Shown: positions 46,076-54,869, counted from the stretch's first letter. The stretch is 64,000 nt of DNA from Nereida sp965655635 (GCF_965655635.1 NZ_CBFHHE010000004.1:51376-115375), one strand, 5' to 3'. Notes: generated by a model not told the origin, from the letters alone. Numbers and translations: made by a program.

Positions 46076-46705
46076 ATGTCACACGACGATTTCGCAGTTG
46101 AACCCATCGAAGGTCTGCCAGAGGAATTGCCTACGGGCGAAGAGATCCTCTGGCAAGGACGCCCCAATTGGTGGAGCCTGACCAAAGAAAGCTGGGGCCT
46201 GAAATGGCTCATGGGCTATTTCGCTTTGTTCGCGCTGTGGCGTTTCATCGTTGTGCTTGGGGTTGCCCCTTTTGGCCACGCACTTCTGTCTGTACTACCG
46301 TTTGCGATATTTGCAGCGGCAACAGTCGCTGTGCTGGCACTGATTTCATACGTACAGGCCCGTAACACGGTCTACACAATTACGAACCGCCGCGTTGCCA
46401 TGCGCATCGGGGCGGCTCTGACGATGACCCTGAACCTGCCATACCAGTGGGTGAAGAACGCAAACCTCGCGCTGCTTTCTGGCGGTCATGGCACCATCGC
46501 GCTTCAAACATCGGGCAAGACCCGCATGAGTTACCTAATGTGTTGGCCCCACGTTCGCCCTTGGCGAATGGCCCACACGGAACCCGCTCTCCGTTGCATC
46601 CCTGACGCCGCTAATGTCGCACAGATTTTGGCCGCCGCAGCGGAGACGCGGGTATCCGAAGCCCCCATTATCACACGCGTCCCCAACGCCGTTCCAGCGG
46701 AGTAA
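46076..46705 (+). CDS. puhB: Photosynthetic complex assembly protein PuhB
   Basis: PuhB helps to assemble the reaction centre. The 209-residue protein has a hydrophilic N-terminus with GEEILWQGRPNW (about 22-33), two or three membrane helices (about 45-100), and a bacterial PH-like domain. It lies between puhA and puhC, as in other purple bacteria. Confidence 0.92.
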   Translation: MSHDDFAVEPIEGLPEELPTGEEILWQGRPNWWSLTKESWGLKWLMGYFALFALWRFIVVLGVAPFGHALLSVLPFAIFAAATVAVLALISYVQARNTVYTITNRRVAMRIGAALTMTLNLPYQWVKNANLALLSGGHGTIALQTSGKTRMSYLMCWPHVRPWRMAHTEPALRCIPDAANVAQILAAAAETRVSEAPIITRVPNAVPAE

Positions 46706-46711
46706 ACTGAC

Positions 46712-47182
46712 ATGCAATTTGCCCCTTCTGAAACCCGTAAAATGTTGAACAAAGACCGCGAAATGATCCCGCGCACGCTGATCCGTGGCGTGTTGTTCAT
46801 GATCGCTTGCACAGTGGCTTTGTCAGCCTACTCGGTCTGGTCAGACCGCCCATCGGCCAGTGCTCTGCCTGCTTCACCAATCGTGAAAGAACGTACGATC
46901 ACGATGAAAAGCGAAATCTCAGGCGCCACGTATATCGCTGATATCGACGGCACAGTTTTGCTTGATGCAGGCCCGGGTGCAGGTGGTTTTATGGGCGTGA
47001 TGTCACGCGTCGTTGAACGCAACCGCACCGTAAATAACATGGACATGAGCGCGCCTGTGCGCCTTGTGCAATTTGCCAATAACCGCGTCGCCATCATCGA
47101 TGACGCAACCAACTGGAGCGCAGACCTGATGGGGTTTGGGTCCGAAAACTGGGCAGCCTTCGCCACGCTGCTCGATCAATAA
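46712..47182 (+). CDS. puhC: Photosynthetic complex assembly protein PuhC
   Basis: PuhC has 156 residues with one membrane helix (about 25-45) and a periplasmic domain. It supports formation of the core complex in Rhodobacter. Its position 6 nt behind puhB fits the conserved puhABC order. Confidence 0.88.
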   Translation: MQFAPSETRKMLNKDREMIPRTLIRGVLFMIACTVALSAYSVWSDRPSASALPASPIVKERTITMKSEISGATYIADIDGTVLLDAGPGAGGFMGVMSRVVERNRTVNNMDMSAPVRLVQFANNRVAIIDDATNWSADLMGFGSENWAAFATLLDQ

Positions 47183-47195
47183 GGGAACCGGAACC

Positions 47196-47492
47196 ATGGG
47201 ATTATTCACCCGATCAAAAGAAACAGCGCCCTGCACTGTCAGCATCTCGCACCGCTTTGAAGAGCTCAGCGCGCATGTGCGATTTGACAACGGAGCAGTC
47301 ATTCACCCCGGTGATAGCGTTTTGGTCCAAGGGGCCGAGATCATGGCGCCTTTCGGCGAAATCGTCGAAGAAAACCGCACCGCTGTCATCACCCGCGCCA
47401 GCGGTCTTGAGCGCGCATGGACGCGCCTGACCGGTGATCTGGAATTTATTGAGCTTTGCGAGTTTTCATTCTCTGAGGAGGTTACAGTATGA
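47196..47492 (+). CDS. Small conserved-position protein between puhC and acsF
   Basis: The protein has 98 residues, is soluble, and has no known motif that I recognise. The start at 47196 is chosen because the puhC stop lies just upstream with GGAACCGG between them. The 3' end carries the GAGGAGG ribosome-binding site of acsF and overlaps its start by 4 nt. A small gene at this place is common in phototrophic Rhodobacterales, so a role with AcsF or complex assembly is likely, but unproved. Confidence 0.75.
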   Translation: MGLFTRSKETAPCTVSISHRFEELSAHVRFDNGAVIHPGDSVLVQGAEIMAPFGEIVEENRTAVITRASGLERAWTRLTGDLEFIELCEFSFSEEVTV

Positions 47493-48610
47493 ACATCCAA
47501 ACCCCCAAGGACCTGAACGGTCACGCATCCCCCACCGCTTTGCATGGTACCAACGAAGCCATGACGTCGGAAAAAGCAACCGATGTTGCGATGCAGGACA
47601 CGCTTCTTACCCCGCGCTTTTACACAACTGATTTCGATGAGCTGGACGCCGTCAACGTTGAAAACGTGCGCCACGACTGGGACACTCTGATCGGCCAAAT
47701 GGAAGCAGACCCAAACAAGGGCCATTTCAAGAAAAACGCTGATTGGGACACCGTCGATTGGGACGGCATGGAGCCTGCTCTGCGTGCCGAATTTATCGAC
47801 TTTTTGATTTCCAGCTGTACCGCTGAATTCTCGGGCTGTGTGCTTTATAAGGAAATGAAACGCCGCGGTTCTAATCCAGACATCACGCAACTTTTCCAAC
47901 TGATGGCCCGCGACGAGGCCCGTCACGCTGGCTTTATCAATGATGCACTGCGCGAAGCTGGCATTGCGGTCAACTTGGGCTTTTTAACCCAACAAAAGAA
48001 GTACACGTACTTCCGCCCCAAGTTCATTTACTACGCCACGTATCTGTCAGAAAAGATCGGCTACGCGCGCTACATCACGATCTTCCGCCACCTCGAAAAG
48101 CATCCCGAGCACCGCTTCCACCCCATTTTCAAATGGTTTGAGGAATGGTGCAACGACGAGTTTTCACACGGCGAAGCCTTTGCGTTGTTGATGAAAACAG
48201 ACCCTAAATTGACGGAATCGCGCCAGAACCGCCTCTGGATCAAGTTTTTCCTGACGGCCGTTTACGGCACGATGTGGGTCCGTGACCACCAGCGCCCAGT
48301 TTTCCACGAGGCCTTGGGCGTGGATGTGACCTGGTACGGCATGGAGGTGTTCCGTAAAACATCGGAAATCAGCAAACAGATATATCCCTTCACGCTTGAT
48401 ATTGATCACCCGCGCTTCCGCAAAGGGCTCGACAAACTACAAGACGCCAACGTTCAGATTGCCGCTGGCAAACGTCAGCGCGGCGTTGCTGGTAAGATCA
48501 AACAGTTCATCGGAACCGCCCGCGCGGCGGCCGCATTTGCTGTCCTCTACTCCATCCCCGTTGTGCATCACGAACGTCCAGCAAGCACCATGATGGAACC
48601 GGCCTACTAA
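47489..48610 (+). CDS. acsF: Aerobic Mg-protoporphyrin IX monomethyl ester cyclase
   Basis: AcsF is the oxygen-dependent diiron enzyme that builds ring E. The 373-residue protein has the diiron motifs DEARH (about 140) and DEFSH (about 221) along with their partner glutamates. Presence of AcsF suits a strain that makes pigment in air. The anaerobic alternative BchE is not in the window. The stop overlaps puhE as TAATG. Confidence 0.95.
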   Translation: MNIQTPKDLNGHASPTALHGTNEAMTSEKATDVAMQDTLLTPRFYTTDFDELDAVNVENVRHDWDTLIGQMEADPNKGHFKKNADWDTVDWDGMEPALRAEFIDFLISSCTAEFSGCVLYKEMKRRGSNPDITQLFQLMARDEARHAGFINDALREAGIAVNLGFLTQQKKYTYFRPKFIYYATYLSEKIGYARYITIFRHLEKHPEHRFHPIFKWFEEWCNDEFSHGEAFALLMKTDPKLTESRQNRLWIKFFLTAVYGTMWVRDHQRPVFHEALGVDVTWYGMEVFRKTSEISKQIYPFTLDIDHPRFRKGLDKLQDANVQIAAGKRQRGVAGKIKQFIGTARAAAAFAVLYSIPVVHHERPASTMMEPAY

Positions 48611-49410
48611 TGTTGGCGACCCCATGGATATCTGCGCTTGGCGCGCTGTTCTTGTGGTGGTTTTCCACGGGTGCGATCCTTGTGATCGTGCGCCGTGCTG
48701 ACCGCGCCGAGGGCACCGCTGGCCTATGTGCTGTTCTATGGGGTTTGCCGTTCCTGCTTACGGGGGCTGCTGCATTTTACGTCTCGCTCTCTCAAACCGG
48801 AGTGGCGGGGCCCTATATCGGGTTTTTGGCCGCCTTGGCCGTTTGGGGATGGATTGAGCTGGCATTCTTGACGGGCATTATCACCGGTCCAAACACCGCT
48901 GAATTGCCGCCTAACACCCCACCATTTGAGCGCTTTGTTCGTGCGTGGGGCACCGTTGCCCACCACGAGATTTTGTTGACCGCAGCCCTTGTTGCAATGA
49001 TTTGGGTCAGCCAAGACGCCGAAAACATCTTTGGTCTTTGGACATACGCGGTTCTTTATTTCGCCCGCATCTCAGCCAAGCTGAACCTCTTTCTGGGCGT
49101 CCCCAAGATCAACACGGAATTTCTACCAAAACCACTGGCACATTTGCCGAGCCATTTTCGCCACGCACGGGTCAATTGGCTGTTTCCTATATCGGTCACC
49201 GCGCTCACATTCGCGACGGCCTGCTGGCTTGAACGGCTATATTCCGCCTCATCACAGGCAGAAGTGGCCGGATTTACCCTACTCACCGCCATCACTGCGC
49301 TGGCATTACTAGAACACTGGCTAATGGTCATTCCATTGCCTGACGAAAAACTATGGCGCTGGATGCTCCCCGCCCCTGCGCCCACAAAAACAAAAGGGAC
49401 CACGTCATGA
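48610..49410 (+). CDS. puhE: PuhE, photosynthetic complex assembly membrane protein
   Basis: PuhE is a 266-residue membrane protein with about seven helices, thought to tune bacteriochlorophyll supply and antenna assembly in Rhodobacter. It is recognised mainly from its position behind acsF and its hydrophobic profile (DUF3623 family). It overlaps hemA by 4 nt. Confidence 0.88.
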   Translation: MLATPWISALGALFLWWFSTGAILVIVRRADRAEGTAGLCAVLWGLPFLLTGAAAFYVSLSQTGVAGPYIGFLAALAVWGWIELAFLTGIITGPNTAELPPNTPPFERFVRAWGTVAHHEILLTAALVAMIWVSQDAENIFGLWTYAVLYFARISAKLNLFLGVPKINTEFLPKPLAHLPSHFRHARVNWLFPISVTALTFATACWLERLYSASSQAEVAGFTLLTAITALALLEHWLMVIPLPDEKLWRWMLPAPAPTKTKGTTS

Positions 49411-50621
49411 CGTTTGATATTCTTTTCAATGAGCAGTTGGACAAACTCAAAGACGATGGCAATTACCGCGTTTTTGCACAGCTTGAACGTCACACGGGTA
49501 AGTTCCCTCAGGCGTCTGAGCATGGCCAAGACGAGGCGCGGGATGTCACAATCTGGTGCTCAAACGATTACCTTGGCATGGGTCACCACCCTGACGTGAT
49601 CGCCGCCATGACACGCACCGCCGAGAGCTGTGGTACTGGTGCGGGTGGAACACGCAACATCTCTGGCAACGCCATTCACCACCTCGCCCTTGAAAACGAA
49701 CTGGCTGATCTGCACGGCAAGGAAAGTGCACTTTTGTTCACCTCTGGGTACGTATCGAACTGGGCCGCTCTAAGTACCCTTGGCGCGCGACTGCCCAATG
49801 CTGTGATCTTGTCAGACGAAGGCAACCACGCCTCAATGATCGAAGGCATTCGTCACTCAAAGGCTCAAAAGGTCATCTGGAAACACAACGATGTTGAGGA
49901 CCTTGATCGTAAGTTGGCTGCCCTGCCCGCCAACACCACAAAGATTGTCGCGTTTGAAAGCGTTTACTCAATGGATGGTGACATCTGCCCGATGCGCGAA
50001 ATCATTGAAGTTGCTGAGAAGCACGGCGCGATGACTTACCTTGATGAAGTTCACGCCGTTGGCATGTACGGCCCACGTGGCGGCGGTATTTCCGAGCGTG
50101 AGGGGCTTGCCGATCGGATCACACTGATCGAAGGGACTTTGGGCAAGGCCTACGGTGTTGTTGGTGGCTATATCACTGGCTCCGAGGCGCTGTGTGATTT
50201 CATCCGTTCGTTTGCCTCTGGCTTTATCTTCACCACCGCCCTGCCCCCCGCAGTGGCAGCAGCGGCGCAAACGTCTATCAAGCACCTCAAGACCTCAGAT
50301 GTTGAGCGTAAAGGCCAACAAGCCCAAGTCGCGCAGCTACGTCATAAACTTGATCGCGCTGGCATCCCGCACCTGATGAACAAAAGCCATATTATCCCCG
50401 TGATGATCAAAGATCCTGTCAAAACGCGGATGATCGCGGATTACCTGATGGAGCAGTACGGCATTTATGTGCAGCCCATTAACTACCCCACAGTGCCAAA
50501 AGGAACCGAGCGGCTACGCTTTACACCGGGCCCCTGCCATACTGATGCGGACATCGATCATTTGGTAAATGCGCTTAGCACTCTGTGGAAGCAATGCGCG
50601 GTTTCCCACGCAGTCGCGTGA
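49407..50621 (+). CDS. hemA: 5-aminolevulinate synthase
   Basis: HemA condenses glycine and succinyl-CoA to 5-aminolevulinate, the start of all tetrapyrroles. The 404-residue PLP enzyme has the DEVHAVGMYG motif (about 213-222) and the PLP lysine in GTLGKAYG (about 245). The start at 49407 overlaps puhE as ATGA. Placement at the end of the puh operon puts precursor supply under the same control as pigment synthesis. Confidence 0.95.
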   Translation: MTFDILFNEQLDKLKDDGNYRVFAQLERHTGKFPQASEHGQDEARDVTIWCSNDYLGMGHHPDVIAAMTRTAESCGTGAGGTRNISGNAIHHLALENELADLHGKESALLFTSGYVSNWAALSTLGARLPNAVILSDEGNHASMIEGIRHSKAQKVIWKHNDVEDLDRKLAALPANTTKIVAFESVYSMDGDICPMREIIEVAEKHGAMTYLDEVHAVGMYGPRGGGISEREGLADRITLIEGTLGKAYGVVGGYITGSEALCDFIRSFASGFIFTTALPPAVAAAAQTSIKHLKTSDVERKGQQAQVAQLRHKLDRAGIPHLMNKSHIIPVMIKDPVKTRMIADYLMEQYGIYVQPINYPTVPKGTERLRFTPGPCHTDADIDHLVNALSTLWKQCAVSHAVA

Positions 50622-50696
50622 TTATAGCAGGCTTAACTTTACCTGCGGCACTTTGGCCCTAGGTTGATTATTGGAATGAACGTTGGAGATAGACTT

Positions 50697-51131
50697 ATGA
50701 AAACGACACTACTTACCCTGACCGCCGCAATGGCTATCGGTGGCGCTGCATTTGCAGACGGCCACGCTTCTGGTGATGCTGCTGCAGGTGAAGATGCATT
50801 CAAAAACTGTACAACATGCCACTGGGTTCAAGACGCAGACGGCAATGACATTGTTGGTAAGAAAAAACCAACTGGTCCAAACCTTTACAACGTCGTCGGC
50901 AACGCGATCGCTCAGTCTGATTATCGCTACTCCAAGCTCATGAAAGCTGGCACAGACGCTGGTCTCGTGTGGGACGAAGTATCGTTTGTCGCTTATGTTC
51001 AGGACCCAACAGGGTACCTGAAAGAAGCCACAGGCGAGAAGGGCCGCAGCAAAATGAGCTATAAAGTACGTAAAGAAGAAGATGCTGTGAACATTTACGC
51101 GTACCTTGCGTCGCTGGCCCCAGCTAACTGA
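50697..51131 (+). CDS. cycA: Cytochrome c2
   Basis: Cytochrome c2 carries electrons in the periplasm from the bc1 complex to the reaction centre. The 144-residue precursor has a signal peptide ending at Ala20, haem site CTTCH (38-42) and a Met ligand in SKMSY. The inserted loop (WVQDADGNDIVGKKK) resembles Rhodobacter c2. The start at 50697 has GGAG upstream; a longer open frame to 50664 is not needed. A strong terminator follows. Confidence 0.92.
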   Translation: MKTTLLTLTAAMAIGGAAFADGHASGDAAAGEDAFKNCTTCHWVQDADGNDIVGKKKPTGPNLYNVVGNAIAQSDYRYSKLMKAGTDAGLVWDEVSFVAYVQDPTGYLKEATGEKGRSKMSYKVRKEEDAVNIYAYLASLAPAN

Positions 51132-51170
51132 TCTGCAAAATAAAAAATTTGTTTTTCTTTGTAAAAAGCA

Positions 51171-51204
51171 ATGGCCGTCCCCGTTAGGGGGCGGCCATTT
51201 TTTT
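51171..51204 (+). terminator. Rho-independent terminator after cycA
   Basis: A 12-bp stem (ATGGCCGTCCCC / GGGGGCGGCCAT) with loop GTTA and a run of seven or more Ts follows. It marks the end of the bchF-cycA transcript and the boundary to the replication module. Confidence 0.9.
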
Positions 51205-51227
51205 AACTAAACTAGATACTTCGCAGC

Positions 51228-51908
51228 TTAGATCACTAAGACAACTTCGCTTACGTCTTGGTCGACAGCTCGGCACGCTGCATTCACTTGTTCAATTAAA
51301 TGGGTCTGAACATAAGCAGCATGAAATTTACTCGGCGCGCGAAGGACCAACCGCCCCCCTGCCCGCTCAACACGCACCAGCGCGCTTAACCACGCGCCGT
51401 ATGCGCCTTCGTCCTGAGTATGAAGCACACATTGGGCCAAGCTCCATTCTGTCCCACTACTCGGGTCTGGTGCAGCTATTTTCCCGCGTGCCTTCAACGG
51501 CACCACCTTTGCACTTTCAGGTACACCTTCCATACGCAACGCATAATCAGGGCCAACAGCATCCCACTGTGGCCGCGTCGCACGTCGTATACACTCCAGA
51601 TCAAGCCCGTATTGGGTTACACGCCCACGCGCGCCTTGGCGGTGAACCACAAGCCACCCCATTGCTTTAAGTTTAGCCATCTCACGTTTAACGGTGCGGG
51701 GTTCCACTGCCCAAAGCCGAGCAATTTCAATTTGCCCCACGGCCAACTCATCCCGCTGCCAATTATAGCGCGCCACAACAAGTGTAATAAATCGCAGTAT
51801 CAACCGCTGCTCGTGTTTACCGTGTGCCAGGGCATAGGCGCCCATGGCAGTTAGCACATCATATTTTACCACTGACGCATTGCGCCCAACAGTTTGGGTA
51901 ACGTTCAT
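51228..51908 (-). CDS. DnaA-like plasmid replication initiator
   Basis: The protein has 226 residues. The N-terminal part (about 15-105) is a winged helix with QIEIARLWAVEPRTVKREMA (about 58-77) as the likely recognition segment. The C-terminal 70 residues (about 155-226) look like the N-terminal domain of chromosomal DnaA, with W, W-L and VxxRAPSKFHAAYVxTH-type features. There is no AAA+ ATPase domain. This matches the DnaA-like replicase of Rhodobacterales plasmids, which is usually divergent from parAB, as here. It is the basis for calling the window extrachromosomal. Confidence 0.8.
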   Translation of the reverse strand: MNVTQTVGRNASVVKYDVLTAMGAYALAHGKHEQRLILRFITLVVARYNWQRDELAVGQIEIARLWAVEPRTVKREMAKLKAMGWLVVHRQGARGRVTQYGLDLECIRRATRPQWDAVGPDYALRMEGVPESAKVVPLKARGKIAAPDPSSGTEWSLAQCVLHTQDEGAYGAWLSALVRVERAGGRLVLRAPSKFHAAYVQTHLIEQVNAACRAVDQDVSEVVLVI

Positions 51909-52474
51909 ATCCGCCCTTTTCGCGCCCTTTGGAATAAACCTCCGCTCTTTTGGCGGATACTTTGGGTCGCGTTATGTTTAGCCTCATGCAGCGACACCAT
52001 GTTCGGTTGCCTCTGCTTTTTATTATTTTTCGAGTGATGGCGCAGAACTACACAAATTCGTGGTGTAACTCAACGCTAAATCAAATCTCTTGTCTGATTT
52101 GCGTCCAATGGCTCGATTCTGTCAAGTTCAGTTTTCCTGAGCCCCTCAAAACGACTAATCAATAAAGATATGTTTGGTATTAATGGTATAGGGGGACGGC
52201 ATGAATGACACCTATTAGGGCTTTTTTGTCCCCCAATATGTAGCGGTGGCAATCGTTGTGTCCCCCCTTAATTTGGGATACTCGTCAGAAAATAGGCCTT
52301 TGTTGGGTCCAGCAGCGCCTTGCGATTCTCACAAAAACAGCCGCTACGTGCTATTTTCGCTTTTTTTACGATTTCATCTTTATCCCCTTTTGCTTTTTTC
52401 GCAAATTAGGCGTAAATCAGGACAACAGCATCTAAAAGCGTCCCCGCGGGGACAAGTTATGTCAAAGGCTCCAA
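51909..52474. other. Candidate replication origin and control region
   Basis: This 566-bp region between the divergent initiator and parA has no gene that I can support. Next to the initiator lie three similar 12-mers, consensus CCGCYCTTTTGG (51911-51922, 51922-51933, 51942-51953), which may be iterons or an operator. A short inverted repeat AAATCA/TGATTT is at 52078-52100. Half-sites of the parS palindrome occur as GGGGGAC (52191-52197), GTCCCCC (52228-52234) and GTCCCCC (52260-52266); the first two face each other. The region is rich in A and T around 52320-52430. One full palindrome closes it at 52440. Confidence 0.6.
52440..52453. repeat. parS-like palindrome 1 (upstream of parA)
   Basis: GTCCCCGCGGGGAC, a perfect 14-bp palindrome 21 nt before the parA start. 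It is the first of six copies within 3.5 kb. Placement before parA suggests autoregulation as well as partition. Confidence 0.8.
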
Positions 52475-53773
52475 ATGTTTTCACATGAAGATCTAGCTCG
52501 CATGCAAGCGCAGTCCTTGCGAATGCAGGGTGTTATTAGGAAGCAAACCTATTCCCCAGAGATGGAAAAAACTCTGCGGCGTTTTTCCAGTTGGGAGGTG
52601 GGCGAGCTTATCTTCAAGGTAAACCAGTCCACTTTGCGCGGTCGGTTGGCGTCAGACCCCTCCCTGCCCCAAGGGTTGGTTGAGGAAGATGGGCGCCAAC
52701 GCTGGTACTCCCTTGAGGAGATCAACCAGATCCGCCGCCGCCTTAAGGTGAACCGAAAGTCGCTTATGCCGCCGCGCCCGTCGGGTAAGCGGGCCATTCG
52801 TGCAGCAATCGCTAACTTCAAAGGCGGTGCTGGAAAGTCCACGGTTGCGCTGCACTTTGCCCATGCGGCCGCGCTTGACGGATACCGCGTTCTTTGCGTG
52901 GACTTTGATCCCCAAGCTACACTGTCTCATTCGATGGGGCTGTCGGATGTGGATGAGGAATTCACTGTTTGGGGCGTCATGGCGCGCGACCTAATTCACC
53001 AAACAGAGGCGATGAACGCCAATGTAAGTATGGGCGCTGAAAGCGGTGCGGCTCTGCCCAAGCGTAGCCTGCCCTCTTCAATTACGGATATGGGATTGGC
53101 CGATTTGCGGGTGACGGATTTCATTAAGCCGACGTCATGGCCTACAATTGATATCGTGCCGTCTTGTGCCAATGCAGCCTTTGTTGAGTTCGCCTCTGCG
53201 CAGTATCGCCATGTGAACCCAGAGTGGTCGTTTTTTGCTGCCGTCTCGCGCTACCTCGATCAGTTGCCGCCAGACGCATATGACATGATCATCTTCGATT
53301 GCCCGCCCGCGATTGGATACCAATCGATGAATGCCGTCTTTGCGGCGGATGTTCTGTATATCCCATCAGGTCCGGGTTACTGGGAGTATGATTCTACGAC
53401 CTCATTTATCGGCCAGCTGTCCGAGGCTCTTGAGGATTTGGCGCACTTCCGCAGCGGTGTCCCCGCGGGGACGATGTCCCTTCCAAAGGAGTTCCTTGAT
53501 GTCCGCTTCTTGCTGACCCGTTTTGAGCCAAACAATGATCTGCACCGTGCGATGCAGCAGGCATTTGTTAAAGTGTTTGAAGATAGAGTTACCGAACATC
53601 CCATTGAGATGACCCGTGCTGTTGAGCAATCAGGTCGCTTCCTGTCGTCCATTTACGAGATCGACTACAGGGACATGACGCGTGAGACTTGGCGCCGTGC
53701 GCGGGCATCCTTTGATCAGGCCTATGAAGAATTTCGGACTAACCTTGTAAGCGCGTGGGAAGAATTGGAGTAA
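52475..53773 (+). CDS. parA: ParA family partition ATPase
   Basis: ParA is the ATPase that moves plasmid copies apart. The 432-residue protein has an N-terminal DNA-binding region (about 38-95, MerR-like, as in type Ia ParA/RepA) and a deviant Walker A KGGAGKST (116-123). VDFDPQ (about 142) and IIFDCPP (about 272) complete the ATPase fold. The N-terminal extension suggests that it also represses its own operon. It ends 4 nt before parB. A parS-like palindrome lies inside it at 53459. Confidence 0.9.
   Translation: MFSHEDLARMQAQSLRMQGVIRKQTYSPEMEKTLRRFSSWEVGELIFKVNQSTLRGRLASDPSLPQGLVEEDGRQRWYSLEEINQIRRRLKVNRKSLMPPRPSGKRAIRAAIANFKGGAGKSTVALHFAHAAALDGYRVLCVDFDPQATLSHSMGLSDVDEEFTVWGVMARDLIHQTEAMNANVSMGAESGAALPKRSLPSSITDMGLADLRVTDFIKPTSWPTIDIVPSCANAAFVEFASAQYRHVNPEWSFFAAVSRYLDQLPPDAYDMIIFDCPPAIGYQSMNAVFAADVLYIPSGPGYWEYDSTTSFIGQLSEALEDLAHFRSGVPAGTMSLPKEFLDVRFLLTRFEPNNDLHRAMQQAFVKVFEDRVTEHPIEMTRAVEQSGRFLSSIYEIDYRDMTRETWRRARASFDQAYEEFRTNLVSAWEELE
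53459..53472. repeat. parS-like palindrome 2 (inside parA)
   Basis: GTCCCCGCGGGGAC, perfect, within parA codons that read V-P-A-G. Confidence 0.8.
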
Positions 53774-53777
53774 TGCT

Positions 53778-54869
53778 ATGAAGAAACGTCGTGTATTCGA
53801 TATTGATTTTGATGAAGCAGAACATACACAAACACCTCAGTTAGAGACTAAGTCGATGTTTGGTTCCCCTGCCCCGTCAGCACCCCACGACCGGCGTGGC
53901 CCTATGGCTTCAGCCATTGCTGAGAACGCTGGCGCTTTGTCAGAGCGCGCAGCAGCAGAGGCCGCTATTCGCGCCGAAAATGACCGGCTCGCCCATGAGT
54001 TAGTGGGCCTAAAACAAGCTGGCTTGATTACGCGTTTAGTCGATATTGACAGTGTTAAAGCTGAACTACTGACCCGTGATCGCAAGGCGGTCCGCGATAG
54101 TGAAATTGATGAGTTAAAGGCCTCGATCTGCGATATTGGGCTTTCAAACCCTATTCAGGTGCTGGAGGCAGGTGATGGTTATGAGTTGGTTCAGGGATAT
54201 CGGCGTCTGACTGCGTTTCGTGAGCTTTACAAAGAAACTGGTGAAAAGCGATTTGCTGAAATTCCAGTAGGAATTATTGCTAAGACTGAAGAAGACCGGT
54301 CTTTGTATCGTCGGATGGTAGATGAGAATATCGTTCGCAAAGGTATCGGATTTGGTGAAATGGCGGCGATTTCTTGGGCTTACTTGCGGTCGTCTGACAA
54401 AGCGTTCTCGAACGTGAACGAAGCCATTGATGATCTGTTTGCAAGTGCGGGTCGGCAAAAGCGGGCCTACATTAAGAACTTTGCAAAGCTATATCAGCGG
54501 CTTGAACCAAGCTTAGTTCATGTTGATGTAATCCCACGGGCGCTTGGCCTTGAGGTAGGGAAAAAGCTTGATGAGAACTCTGCGCTTGTCAGTGTTCTGA
54601 AGCAGCGCTTGCTTGACGCAAGTGGGCAGAGTGCGGCTGATGAACTTCGGATGCTGCGGGCGTTTGTGGCTGAGAAGAATACTCAGAAAACAACGCCTCC
54701 TGAGATGGCCAAGACGACCCTACGTTTGATGTCCCCGCGGGGACAGGTGAAGTGCGTCGCCGCTGAAGGAAGTTTTTCGATGCAATCGAAGATGGATTTC
54801 ACAACCGTTGAGCGCGCTCGGCTTGAGGCTGCAGTAGCTGCGTTTTGGGAAGCGCTTGATCCAAACTAG
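53778..54869 (+). CDS. parB: ParB family partition protein
   Basis: ParB binds the centromere sites and activates ParA. The 363-residue protein has a ParB N-terminal domain (about 80-190) with QGYRRLTAFREL (about 137-148), the CTP/DNA-binding box, then a helix-turn-helix region (about 190-260) and a C-terminal part. Its stop shares the tetranucleotide CTAG with the stop of convergent bchO. It carries a palindrome at 54731, coding for S-P-R-G. Confidence 0.9.
   Translation: MKKRRVFDIDFDEAEHTQTPQLETKSMFGSPAPSAPHDRRGPMASAIAENAGALSERAAAEAAIRAENDRLAHELVGLKQAGLITRLVDIDSVKAELLTRDRKAVRDSEIDELKASICDIGLSNPIQVLEAGDGYELVQGYRRLTAFRELYKETGEKRFAEIPVGIIAKTEEDRSLYRRMVDENIVRKGIGFGEMAAISWAYLRSSDKAFSNVNEAIDDLFASAGRQKRAYIKNFAKLYQRLEPSLVHVDVIPRALGLEVGKKLDENSALVSVLKQRLLDASGQSAADELRMLRAFVAEKNTQKTTPPEMAKTTLRLMSPRGQVKCVAAEGSFSMQSKMDFTTVERARLEAAVAAFWEALDPN
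54731..54744. repeat. parS-like palindrome 3 (inside parB)
   Basis: GTCCCCGCGGGGAC, perfect, extending to the 16-mer TGTCCCCGCGGGGACA. In this copy the reading frame gives S-P-R-G. Confidence 0.8.

Noticed and set aside
51171..51198. The GTCCCC in the cycA terminator as a seventh parS site
   Set aside because: The stem is explained by the terminator, and its loop GTTA breaks the palindrome core.
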